Source of the DNA: an uncultured Clostridium sp.
GTDB taxonomy: Bacteria; Bacillota; Clostridia; Lachnospirales; Lachnospiraceae
Assembly (NCBI RefSeq): GCF_900547735.1
Contig: NZ_URHZ01000138.1
Span: forward strand, 1-6,165
Length of the DNA: 6,165 nucleotides
Direction of reading: 5' to 3'
Shown: piece after piece, positions 1-6,026 of the stretch
How the letters are laid out: every line of letters begins with the position of its first letter
Position numbering within the stretch: the first letter of the stretch is position 1
The notes under the pieces: generated by a model
Database searches by the model: none
Seen by the model: the letters and a program-made list of their open reading frames with translations, nothing else
What the model was told of the DNA's origin: nothing
Position numbers and translations under genes: made by a program

Positions 1-36
1 CCCGAACCCCGACCGTCCCGGCGGCGTTCTCATTCC

Positions 37-807
37 TCAATTAAATCCCCATTTAAATTTGTAGCGGTATCCAATATGAAGAACAAAAGCGCCGAACACG
101 ATTGTGCCCAGATAACTCAAATCCCCCGCCATAATCCCAAAGCGTTCCGCTATCACGGAAAAAACAGGCTGCGTTGTGGGATAGTACGGTGTGATGTAAA
201 ACATATCCGGGTACCCGTAGGGACTTGCCAGGATATTGACGGCAGTCGCAATGAGGCAGCAAACCAGAAAAATCCCGGTAGCCCCTGCCAAGCCGCGGTA
301 CGACGCAGCTCCCATATCGGAAAAAAGAATCAGCAGCCCGATGAAAACAAGTACAATATGCCAAAGAAAAGAGTGGAGGGTGAGAGTCCAGTAGGGATGC
401 ATCATTCCATAGGGCGCCGCAAAGACGAGGATGCTGCCCGGCAGATTGTAGCTGTACATAAAGGTGCAGAGAATTCGCTGCCATTTTCCTCCCGTTTTTC
501 CCGTAAAGGGTAGAAGAATGCAGAGATACATAGGGATACTGCAGAGCTGGAAGGGGAAATACCACCAGTCATAGCTATGGTGATTAACCACGTAGTAGAG
601 AAAAAGCTGTTTATAACATTCCGATAAGGCAAGCAGTATTCCCATTATGAATAAAATCACGACCCTTGAGGAATATGGAAGATGTCTGAGGCGCCAGGCC
701 AGAAGCGCGGCGGCAGCCAGGCCGAATATGGTAAAGCAAATATGAAATGCGGAAAAAGGCAGCGGCGGAGTCATGGGCCAGGCCGTTTTTAACAACCAGT
801 CCTCCAT
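37..807 (-). CDS. YwaF-like (TIGR02206/TMEM164-type) integral membrane protein
   Basis: A 256-residue, very hydrophobic protein with about six to seven membrane segments (roughly residues 18-38, 48-70, 86-100, 112-132, 142-162, 174-194 and 230-246). The pattern SECYKQ (62-67), PFQLCSIPMYLC (85-96), LHSFLWH (144-150) and ATAVNI (187-192) fits the bacterial YwaF/TP0381 family as I remember it, which is related to eukaryotic TMEM164. The family's role in bacteria is not established. TMEM164 has been described as an acyltransferase in ether-lipid metabolism, so Cys89 with His145/His150 would be the residues to examine. The ATG at 807 has a GAGG ribosome binding site seven bases upstream, and a good promoter lies at 890-918. 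It is transcribed away from the ABC operon and seems monocistronic as far as the left edge shows. Family assignment is from recall of motifs, without a search. Confidence 0.75.
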   Translation of the reverse strand: MEDWLLKTAWPMTPPLPFSAFHICFTIFGLAAAALLAWRLRHLPYSSRVVILFIMGILLALSECYKQLFLYYVVNHHSYDWWYFPFQLCSIPMYLCILLPFTGKTGGKWQRILCTFMYSYNLPGSILVFAAPYGMMHPYWTLTLHSFLWHIVLVFIGLLILFSDMGAASYRGLAGATGIFLVCCLIATAVNILASPYGYPDMFYITPYYPTTQPVFSVIAERFGIMAGDLSYLGTIVFGAFVLHIGYRYKFKWGFN

Positions 808-889
808 AAAAACACCTCACTTTCTGATAGTACATTTTCACAGCTTTTTATGGCCGGATGTAATCGTATCTGATGTGTTACTAGTTTGT

Positions 890-918
890 AGTATAAACCT
901 AAACGTGATATTTGCCAA
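890..918 (-). promoter_or_regulatory. Sigma-A type promoter for the YwaF-like gene
   Basis: On the minus strand, TTGGCA (918-913) is followed after exactly 17 bases by TATACT (895-890). Both hexamers are close to the vegetative consensus. Transcription would start near 883, giving a leader of about 76 nt before the ATG at 807. No other candidate between 808 and 1000 on this strand is as good. Confidence 0.6.
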
Positions 919-996
919 TAGTTGTAAATCATAAGGGGCTTTTTGCATAAAAATTCATAAACTTCTGGAAAAACGTAAAAAAAACCGAATTAGTAC

Positions 997-1024
997 TTGA
1001 TTATTTTCTAAAATACGTTATAAT
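997..1024 (+). promoter_or_regulatory. Sigma-A type promoter for the amino acid ABC operon
   Basis: TTGATT (997-1002) and a perfect TATAAT (1019-1024) are separated by 16 bases in a very A+T-rich stretch. Transcription would start near 1031, leaving an unusually long leader of about 158 nt before the substrate-binding protein. It is divergent from the minus-strand promoter at 890-918, with about 80 bp between the two -35 boxes. Confidence 0.65.
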
Positions 1025-1064
1025 GAATTACTAGAAAACAAAATTAATATTTATACATATTTAG

Positions 1065-1162
1065 TGCATAAATCACACTTCTTAAACGGAAGAAACAGGG
1101 AAGTGCCCCGGAGAATTAACAGCAGAATGCCTCTGGGAATGTATAATAAATCAATTTATGCA
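1065..1162 (+). promoter_or_regulatory. Possible structured 5' leader (three-way junction) of the ABC operon
   Basis: Three nested complementary pairs are visible. TGCATAAAT (1065-1073) pairs with ATTTATGCA (1154-1162), 9 bp. CACTTC (1076-1081) pairs with GAAGTG (1100-1105). CCCGGAG (1107-1113) pairs with CTCTGGG (1131-1137) with one G-U. Together they would give a closed stem with two side hairpins, ending 14 nt before the AGGAGG ribosome binding site. I do not recognise it as a T-box (no AGGGUGGNACCGCG) or as the lysine or glycine riboswitch. The stems are short and rich in A-U, so the fold could be coincidental. Confidence 0.3.
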
Positions 1163-1188
1163 TCTGATATGACAAGAGGAGGATAATT

Positions 1189-2031
1189 ATGAAGAAACAG
1201 TTTTTAGCTTTAGCAATGGCAGCAATGATGGCGGCATCTCTCGCAGGATGCAGTTCGAAACCGGCAGAGACAAAGGCTCCTGAAACAGCAGCGGAGACAC
1301 AGGAAGCAGCCGGTGAGACAACAGAAGCAGCAGATGAATCTGCTGAAGAGACAAAAGAAGAGGCAGCGGCAGGCGGAGTGCTTGTTATGGGTACCAATGC
1401 AGAGTTCCCTCCTTATGAATTTTACGAGGATAACGATATCGTAGGTATCGACGTTGAAATTGCAAAGGCAATCGCTGAGAAGATGGGCATGGAGCTTCAG
1501 ATTGAAGATATGGCATTTGATGCAATTATTCCTGCAGTTACAAGCGGCAAAGCAGATTTCGGCGCAGCCGGCATGACAGTAACGGAAGAGCGTCAGAGAT
1601 CCGTAGAATTTACAGACACATATGCAAACTCCAACCAGGTTGCAATCGTAAAAGAGGACAGCGACATCGCAGGTTCCGCTGATCTGGAAGGAAAGACAAT
1701 CGGCGTACAGCTCGGAACTACAGGCGACGCACTTGCAACAGAGCTTAAAGATGCAACAGTAGAACGTTATAATAAAGGTTTAGAGGCAGTTCAGTCTCTG
1801 ACACAGGGCAAGATTGACGCAGTCGTAATTGACCAGGCCACTGCTCAGGCATTCGTTAAGAAGACAGAAGGAATCAAGATTCTGGAAGAGAAGATGTCGG
1901 AAGAAGAATACGCAATTGCAATCAAAAAAGGAAACACAGACCTCGTTGAGAAAATGAATGCTGCAATCGCGGAACTGAAATCAGAAGGAAAAATTGACGA
2001 AATCGTTGCAAAATACATGGATGCAGAGTAA
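1189..2031 (+). CDS. Amino acid ABC transporter substrate-binding lipoprotein
   Basis: A 280-residue family 3 solute-binding protein (SBP_bac_3), which captures a polar amino acid outside the membrane and delivers it to the permease. Residues 1-20 are a lipoprotein signal peptide ending in the lipobox LAGC, with Cys21 as the lipidated residue. Residues 22-62 are a low-complexity Glu/Ala/Thr linker, which probably spaces the lobes from the surface. The binding fold starts at VLVMGTNAEFPPYEF. Residues 86-99 (GIDVEIAKAIAEKM) match the family 3 signature. Arg135 in MTVTEERQRS is placed where HisJ-type proteins bind the ligand carboxylate, and the VVIDQATAQ segment is in the hinge-proximal second lobe. 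The start is set by AGGAGG at 1177-1182, six bases before ATG. It heads the importer operon. The ligand (Gln, Arg, His, cystine or another) cannot be told from sequence alone. Confidence 0.95.
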   Translation: MKKQFLALAMAAMMAASLAGCSSKPAETKAPETAAETQEAAGETTEAADESAEETKEEAAAGGVLVMGTNAEFPPYEFYEDNDIVGIDVEIAKAIAEKMGMELQIEDMAFDAIIPAVTSGKADFGAAGMTVTEERQRSVEFTDTYANSNQVAIVKEDSDIAGSADLEGKTIGVQLGTTGDALATELKDATVERYNKGLEAVQSLTQGKIDAVVIDQATAQAFVKKTEGIKILEEKMSEEEYAIAIKKGNTDLVEKMNAAIAELKSEGKIDEIVAKYMDAE

Positions 2032-2123
2032 AATATAAATTGCGGCCTGTATAAAAAAGCATTAAAAGGTCCGAAGGCGGAAACAGCCCGGCGGATAGAA
2101 ATATAAATTAATGTACAAGGTAA

Positions 2124-2149
2124 TATGGAGGCTGGTAACAGCCTCCATA
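2124..2149 (+). promoter_or_regulatory. Strong intercistronic hairpin between binding protein and permease genes
   Basis: The 249-nt gap 2032-2280 holds no gene. Its main feature is a perfect 11-bp stem, TATGGAGGCTG (2124-2134) with CAGCCTCCATA (2139-2149), closed by a GTAA (GNRA-type) tetraloop. No T-run follows, so it is not a classical terminator. Such hairpins behind binding-protein genes commonly protect the upstream mRNA from 3' exonucleases or cause partial termination, which gives excess binding protein over permease. The rest of the gap is A+T-rich, with only a weak possible promoter (TTGATG at 2221, TAATAA at 2243) before the permease. Confidence 0.6.
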
Positions 2150-2280
2150 AAATAACGCTAGAAGAGTAAGATAACGTTAAAAGAACAAATATCATTAAAA
2201 GTTACAAAAGTGTTGAATGATTGATGATACGGATAAAGCAGTTAATAACAGATAACGGATGACAGATAAGGAAAAAAGAT

Positions 2281-2973
2281 ATGTGGCAGAAATTCACTGA
2301 GGATTTTTATTTTAATTTTATTGAGAAGGACCGCTGGCTTTACCTGGTAGACGGCCTCAAGATTACGCTCACCGTAACACTGCTGGCAGTAATTCTCGGT
2401 ATTGTTATTGGTCTGATTGTGGGTGTAGTCCGTTCTACTTACGAAAAAACGCACAAACTGAAAATACTCAATTTCATATGTAATCTGTATCTGACTGTGA
2501 TCCGCGGTACACCTGTCGTAGTTCAGTTGATGATTATTTACTATGTCATCTTTGGAAGCCTCAGGGTGGACAAGGTTCCGGTTGCCGTACTTGCCTTCGG
2601 TATTAACTCAGGCGCTTATGTGGCCGAGATTTTCAGAAGCGGTATTATGTCCATCGACAACGGACAGTTTGAAGCCGGGCGGAGCCTGGGATTCAACTAT
2701 CCCCAGACGATGTGGTATATTGTAATGCCTCAGGCGTTTAAAAATATTCTGCCTGCGCTTTGTAACGAGTTCATTTCCCTGTTGAAAGAGACATCGGTTG
2801 CGGGCTTCATTGCCCTCCAGGATCTGACAAAGGGTGGAGATATCATCAGAAGTATCACATACAGTGCGACGATGCCGCTGCTTGCCGTCGCTGCCATTTA
2901 TCTGATTATTGTAATTATATTTACCCAGCTTATCAAATGTCTGGAAAGGAGGCTGAGGCAGAGTGAACGATAA
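2281..2973 (+). CDS. Amino acid ABC transporter permease (HisM/GlnP family)
   Basis: A 230-residue inner-membrane subunit of the polar amino acid importer, probably acting as a homodimer because the operon has only one permease gene. The LTVIRGTPVVVQLMIIYY segment (71-88) and GAYVAEIFRSG (111-121) are hallmarks of the HisMQ family. The EAA loop that docks on the ATPase is EAGRSLGFNYPQ (131-142). Hydrophobic segments lie near residues 25-50, 78-92, 99-116, 160-180 and 198-216. ATG at 2281 is preceded by AAGGA eight bases upstream. The length is normal for the family. The gene sits 249 nt after the binding protein and overlaps the following ATPase start by 11 nt, which implies translational coupling of the membrane and ATPase subunits. 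Confidence 0.95.
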   Translation: MWQKFTEDFYFNFIEKDRWLYLVDGLKITLTVTLLAVILGIVIGLIVGVVRSTYEKTHKLKILNFICNLYLTVIRGTPVVVQLMIIYYVIFGSLRVDKVPVAVLAFGINSGAYVAEIFRSGIMSIDNGQFEAGRSLGFNYPQTMWYIVMPQAFKNILPALCNEFISLLKETSVAGFIALQDLTKGGDIIRSITYSATMPLLAVAAIYLIIVIIFTQLIKCLERRLRQSER

Positions 2974-3712
2974 TTATTTTGAACAACCTCTGATCCAGGT
3001 GAAGAATCTGCAGAAAAGCTTTGGCCCCAATGTAGTTCTGGACGGAGTAACGGTGGATATTTATAAGGGAGACGTCGTTTGTGTCATCGGTGCTTCCGGT
3101 TCTGGAAAAAGTACTTTTTTACGCTGCTTGAACCTTCTCGAAGAGCCGACAGGCGGACAGATCTTATTTGAAGGCACAGATATCACGGACAGAAAAACAG
3201 ATATTAACAAACACCGCCAGAAAATGGGAATGGTATTTCAGCAGTTTAACCTTTTCCCGCATATGACAATTCTTGAAAACCTGACCCTGGCGCCAATTAA
3301 ACTTCAGGGAAAAAAACGGGAGGAGACCGAGGCGGAAGCCATGAAGCTCCTGGAACGTGTCGGCCTTCAGGACCGCGCCGGCGCATATCCCAACCAGCTT
3401 TCAGGCGGTCAGAAGCAGCGTATTGCTATCGTTCGCGCACTTTGCATGAAGCCGGATGTGATGCTGTTTGATGAACCGACATCGGCTCTGGATCCGGAGA
3501 TGGTCGGAGAGGTGCTGAGCGTTATGCGTGATCTGGCAGAGGAAAAGATGACCATGGTCGTTGTAACTCACGAGATGGGATTTGCCAAGGAAGTGGCGAC
3601 GCGCGTAATGTTTATGGATGGAGGAAATTTTGCGGAGGAGAATGAACCGAAGGAATTTTTCGAACATCCGAAGAGTGAGAGATTACAGGCGTTTTTAAGC
3701 AAAGTGCTGTAA
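2963..3712 (+). CDS. Amino acid ABC transporter ATP-binding protein (GlnQ/HisP family)
   Basis: A 249-residue cytoplasmic ATPase that powers the importer. All nucleotide-binding motifs are intact: Walker A GASGSGKST (43-51), Q-loop VFQQFNLFPH (91-100), signature LSGGQ (146-150), Walker B VMLFDEPT (166-173) with catalytic Glu171, D-loop SALD (174-177) and switch His203. The Q-loop wording and overall length match the polar amino acid subfamily (GlnQ, HisP, ArtP). The start is GTG at 2963, chosen because AAGGAGG (2946-2952) lies ten bases upstream and the protein reads into the usual family N terminus (IQVKNLQKSFG). The start lies inside the permease gene, in another frame. A strong terminator follows 28 nt after the stop, so this is the last gene of the operon. 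Confidence 0.96.
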   Translation: MNDNYFEQPLIQVKNLQKSFGPNVVLDGVTVDIYKGDVVCVIGASGSGKSTFLRCLNLLEEPTGGQILFEGTDITDRKTDINKHRQKMGMVFQQFNLFPHMTILENLTLAPIKLQGKKREETEAEAMKLLERVGLQDRAGAYPNQLSGGQKQRIAIVRALCMKPDVMLFDEPTSALDPEMVGEVLSVMRDLAEEKMTMVVVTHEMGFAKEVATRVMFMDGGNFAEENEPKEFFEHPKSERLQAFLSKVL

Positions 3713-3740
3713 AACGTTCTATATAATTTATGTTACAGGC

Positions 3741-3776
3741 AGAACTCCGGGAGAGAAATTCTTCCGGAGTTTTTTC
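3741..3776 (+). terminator. Rho-independent terminator of the amino acid ABC operon
   Basis: AACTCCGG (3743-3750) pairs perfectly with CCGGAGTT (3764-3771). The stem extends inward through GAGAG/TTCTT-type pairs with G-U closures to an AAA loop at 3756-3758, and outward by two more pairs, giving a stem of about 15 bp. A run of six T (3770-3775) follows, the classical plus-strand signature. On the minus strand the hairpin has no good T-run, so it would stop recombinase transcripts less well. Confidence 0.9.
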
Positions 3777-3778
3777 GT

Positions 3779-3826
3779 GGAAATTTATATGGAAATCTAT
3801 ATGGATAATTATATGGAGATTTTGGA
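3779..3826. repeat. 12-bp tandem repeat (three copies plus a decayed fourth)
   Basis: The units are GGAAATTTATAT (3779-3790), GGAAATCTATAT (3791-3802), GGATAATTATAT (3803-3814) and a degenerate GGAGATTTTGGA (3815-3826). The first two differ at one base. The array starts three bases after the T-run of the ABC terminator and ends about 66 bp before the end of the recombinase gene. It could arise from slippage or act as a protein-binding array. As 12 is a multiple of three, one plus frame reads MEIY-MEIY-MDNY-MEIL, but there is no ribosome binding site for it. Confidence 0.75.
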
Positions 3827-3879
3827 AAAGGTGTTTTGCAACGGTACGCCTCAACGGGTACTTTCCGGATATGTAATTC

Positions 3880-3909
3880 ATCAGGCAATCATTCACCAGG
3901 TAATAATTC
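3880..3909. repeat. 15-bp tandem duplication across the recombinase stop codon
   Basis: Two adjacent units, ATCAGGCAATCATTC (3880-3894) and ACCAGGTAATAATTC (3895-3909), match at 12 of 15 positions, and the next six bases leftwards (TAATTC, 3874-3879) begin a further match. The stop codon of the downstream recombinase (3893-3895) falls at the junction of the units. The duplication may have moved or set the end of that gene. Confidence 0.5.
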
Positions 3910-4813
3910 GGTCCAGCAGAGCTTTCTGCTCCTGGCTGGACCGCGTGAGGTAAATGCGGGTGGTTTCTATACTGTCATGTCCCATCAGGTCGGCGAGCAG
4001 CGAGATGTCGTTAAAACGTTTTAGGAAGTTTTTAGCGAAACGGTGTCGGAATGAATGGGGATAAACGGTCTTGGGGTTAATTTTATAAAGCTTGGCAAAA
4101 TGTTTCAGGCGCAGTTCTATGCCGCGCGATGTAATCAGGTTGCCGTGCCGGTTCAGAAAAATAAATCCGCTTTTGATGCCTCTTTCCATAAACCAAGGAA
4201 TTGCTTCCGCACAGAGGCTGCGGGGAAAATACAGACGCCGTATTTTTCCCCCTTTTGTATAGAGATCCAGATATCCGAGACGTAAATCTTCTATTTTAAT
4301 CTGCAGCAGTTCGCTCACCCGGGCTCCTGTGGCGCCGAGAAAGCGGATGACAAAGTACCAGTACATATTCCCATCATTTTTCAGCCTTTTTTTCATTCGC
4401 TCATAATCTCTCTGGGAAATCACAGTATCCAGATAACTTTTTTTCTGCTCTTTTACCGACTGCATTCGGTAGGAACCATCGCGTGTTTTTTTAACCGAAT
4501 TTAGATCTACCGGCTCCTGAGGGGTGGAATGCTCCGTATAGGACAGCATCAGGGAAGAAGGGAGTTTCCCGATTTCCTGCAGATAGCTCAGGTAGCGGTT
4601 CATTCCATAAATCCTTGCATTTACAGTGTTAAACTGATAATTTTTCAAAAGATATTCCCTGTAGCTCTTCAGATTATCTACCGAAAGCTCATGGCTGAGT
4701 GAAAAAAAGAGGGAGACGGAACAGGAATAGGAGGTGATGGTCTTTGCAGAGCGCCCCTGTTTTTCAAGATGCACCCTGAAACCGTCCAATGAATTTTCGA
4801 GCAGTTCTTGCAT
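3893..4813 (-). CDS. Tyrosine recombinase (XerC/XerD-like), promoter-distal paralogue
   Basis: A 306-residue site-specific recombinase that would cut and rejoin DNA through a 3'-phosphotyrosine link. The N-terminal SAM-like core-binding domain covers about residues 5-80. The catalytic domain runs from about 128 to the end and holds the full set: Arg165 (ATGARVSE), Lys187 (TKGGK), His253 and Arg256 (HSFRH), His279 (MGHDS) and nucleophile Tyr288 (TTRIYL). It resembles the other recombinase here through both domains and ends in the matching tail RIITW. Unlike its partner it has about 30 extra residues in the linker between domains (about 81-122, rich in Ser, Lys and Gln). ATG at 4813 has AAAGGAG six bases upstream. 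It lies 34 nt after its paralogue, so the two should be cotranscribed. The target site is unknown; inversion of nearby DNA is an inference from context. Confidence 0.93.
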   Translation of the reverse strand: MQELLENSLDGFRVHLEKQGRSAKTITSYSCSVSLFFSLSHELSVDNLKSYREYLLKNYQFNTVNARIYGMNRYLSYLQEIGKLPSSLMLSYTEHSTPQEPVDLNSVKKTRDGSYRMQSVKEQKKSYLDTVISQRDYERMKKRLKNDGNMYWYFVIRFLGATGARVSELLQIKIEDLRLGYLDLYTKGGKIRRLYFPRSLCAEAIPWFMERGIKSGFIFLNRHGNLITSRGIELRLKHFAKLYKINPKTVYPHSFRHRFAKNFLKRFNDISLLADLMGHDSIETTRIYLTRSSQEQKALLDRIITW

Positions 4814-4847
4814 AAATAACTCCTTTAGTCTTATGTACTTTTAAATG

Positions 4848-5810
4848 TTACCAGTCGACTACCTTGTTTATAATTTCATATTGTTCGCTGCTGGAGCGCC
4901 TGAGATAAATTCTCGTGGTTTCCAGATTCTTATGCCCTAACAAGTCGGAGAGCAGAGAGATATCTCCGCACTTTTCAATAAAACTTTTGGCAAAACGGTG
5001 ACGGAAAGAATGAGGATGAACCACTTCTGGGTTCATCCCGTAGGCAATAGCCATATTTTTAAGCTGTCCCCGGATACCGCCGGGAGTAATGGGGTTACCA
5101 TACCGGTTTAAGAAGACGAAACCGCGGTCCTTTTTCAGCGTTTTCAGCCAGGTTATGGCATCCTTCTGTAATGCTTTCGGAACATAGATACGCCGGACCT
5201 TATTTCCTTTGGAGTAGATATCCTTGTATCCGGAAAAAATGTCCTCCGCTTCAAATTGAATCACCTCACTGACTCGCGCTCCGGTTGCGGCCATAAAGCG
5301 GATGATGAAATAATACAGGTATTTGTGATCCCGCAGCAGACAGTTTTTGAGGTATTCGTAATCGGCCTCGCTGATGACGTTATCAAGATAATTTTTGTGC
5401 TGGATGCGCACCATTGGGATTTTTCCGGGATTAAGATTTCTGAATTCTATGTAGGAATTCATCGCACGGATCCGCAGATTTACGGTCTGCGGCTTATAAT
5501 GTTCCAGAAGAAATACTTTATATAATTTCAGGTTGGAATAGGTGATATCATGGTAAAGTGCAAAAAATTGACGCAGGGCGTAAACATATACATGGATTGT
5601 GTTGAGCGACATGTTCTGCGTAGAGAGATAGTGGCGGTAATCTTCTATATTTAAAGCATGGCTGACAGCGGCCTGCTTCGCATATTCCCTTCTTTCCTCT
5701 TCGGAGGACAAGTCGGAATAAAGAATCCCTGAAGTCTGCTCAGGCGCTTCATCACTGAAAGTATGGAAGCCGCCGGTGGACGACGTCTGGGATGCTGATA
5801 GATAGTTCAT
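4848..5810 (-). CDS. Tyrosine recombinase (XerC/XerD-like), promoter-proximal paralogue
   Basis: A site-specific tyrosine recombinase of 320 residues from the ATG at 5810. A TTG at 5828 would add six residues, but the AAAGGAG element lies inside that extension, eight bases before the ATG, so the ATG is preferred. Numbering from the ATG, the active-site set is complete: Arg179 (ATGARVSE), Lys201 (SKGNK), His267 and Arg270 (HSFRH), His293 (LGHKN) and Tyr302 (TTRIYL). Against its neighbour it has an extra N-terminal segment of about 45 residues (Ser/Thr/Glu-rich, then charged) and a shorter interdomain linker. It ends in NKVVDW, like RIITW in the partner. It is the first gene of the two-gene minus-strand operon, with a candidate promoter at 5997-6025 and a leader of about 180 nt. 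Two active paralogues together suggest either a heteromeric XerCD-like pair or two recombinases with separate sites. Confidence 0.93.
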   Translation of the reverse strand: MNYLSASQTSSTGGFHTFSDEAPEQTSGILYSDLSSEEERREYAKQAAVSHALNIEDYRHYLSTQNMSLNTIHVYVYALRQFFALYHDITYSNLKLYKVFLLEHYKPQTVNLRIRAMNSYIEFRNLNPGKIPMVRIQHKNYLDNVISEADYEYLKNCLLRDHKYLYYFIIRFMAATGARVSEVIQFEAEDIFSGYKDIYSKGNKVRRIYVPKALQKDAITWLKTLKKDRGFVFLNRYGNPITPGGIRGQLKNMAIAYGMNPEVVHPHSFRHRFAKSFIEKCGDISLLSDLLGHKNLETTRIYLRRSSSEQYEIINKVVDW

Positions 5811-5966
5811 AGGGGAAGCTCCTTTCAAAAGTTGTGTTTTAATGTCATAGGAATCCAGGGAGTTGTAAGAAAGGATGACATGCCAAATAAACAGAATGCA
5901 TCAGTTCTAATTTCTGCATAAATATTCTATAATTCACCCCAAATAATATACCCCATTCTCTTTTTC

Positions 5967-5996
5967 TTGAAATTCAATGCTCAAAAATCTTATATT
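5967..5996 (+). promoter_or_regulatory. Candidate promoter reading toward the gene at 6096
   Basis: TTGAAA (5967-5972) and TATATT (5991-5996) are spaced by 18 bases, each one mismatch from consensus. Transcription would start near 6003 and give a leader of about 93 nt. Its -10 box directly touches the -10 box of the opposing promoter at 5997-6002. A weaker alternative downstream is TTAACT (6032) with TATATA (6056). Confidence 0.45.
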
Positions 5997-6025
5997 ACTA
6001 TATCATCCTATTGAATGAGAATCAA
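5997..6025 (-). promoter_or_regulatory. Candidate promoter for the recombinase operon
   Basis: On the minus strand TTGATT (6025-6020) is followed after 17 bases by TATAGT (6002-5997). Transcription would start near 5990, leaving about 180 nt before the ATG at 5810. No gene is seen in that leader. It holds only a short open frame (5937-5845) with no usable ribosome binding site. Confidence 0.5.
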
Positions 6026-6026
6026 T
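6010..6026. promoter_or_regulatory. Small dyad, possible operator within the recombinase promoter
   Basis: ATTGA (6010-6014) and TCAAT (6022-6026) form an inverted repeat, with one further paired position inside (6016 and 6020). It covers the -35 box and part of the spacer of the minus-strand promoter and lies just downstream of the plus-strand promoter, so a bound protein could block either. TGAGAATCAAT within it is loosely like a Fur box half, but the match is weak. Confidence 0.25.

Noticed and set aside
1..36. Possible further minus-strand gene starting at ATG 33-31 after the YwaF-like stop
   Set aside because: Only 11 codons are visible, the GAGG lies almost on the start codon, and the G+C-rich tail gives no recognisable protein. 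No clear terminator is seen either.
1031..1188. T-box or known amino acid riboswitch upstream of the importer
   Set aside because: The conserved T-box AGGGUGGNACCGCG core and the terminator/antiterminator pair are absent, and I see no lysine or glycine riboswitch core. Only a generic fold is proposed.
1845..3667. Antisense open frames under the ABC genes (for example 1845-2195, 2242-2454 and 3401-3667, minus strand)
   Set aside because: They are mirror frames of well-supported genes, lack ribosome binding sites, and have no recognisable protein features.
3777..3953. 58-codon plus-strand frame with MEIY repeats, starting at GTG 3777
   Set aside because: It begins inside the terminator flank without a ribosome binding site and its second half is antisense to the recombinase gene. 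Kept only as an observation on the repeats.
944..5923. TGCATAAAT-like word at 944, 1065, 1154 (inverted) and 5915 as a shared regulator site
   Set aside because: A low-complexity A+T-rich word, with no shared flanks or consistent position relative to promoters. Only the 1065/1154 pair has a structural argument.
5845..5937. 30-codon minus-strand leader peptide (GTG at 5937) before the recombinases
   Set aside because: The only G-rich motif touches the GTG, and is about 15 bases from the internal ATG, so neither start has a usable ribosome binding site.
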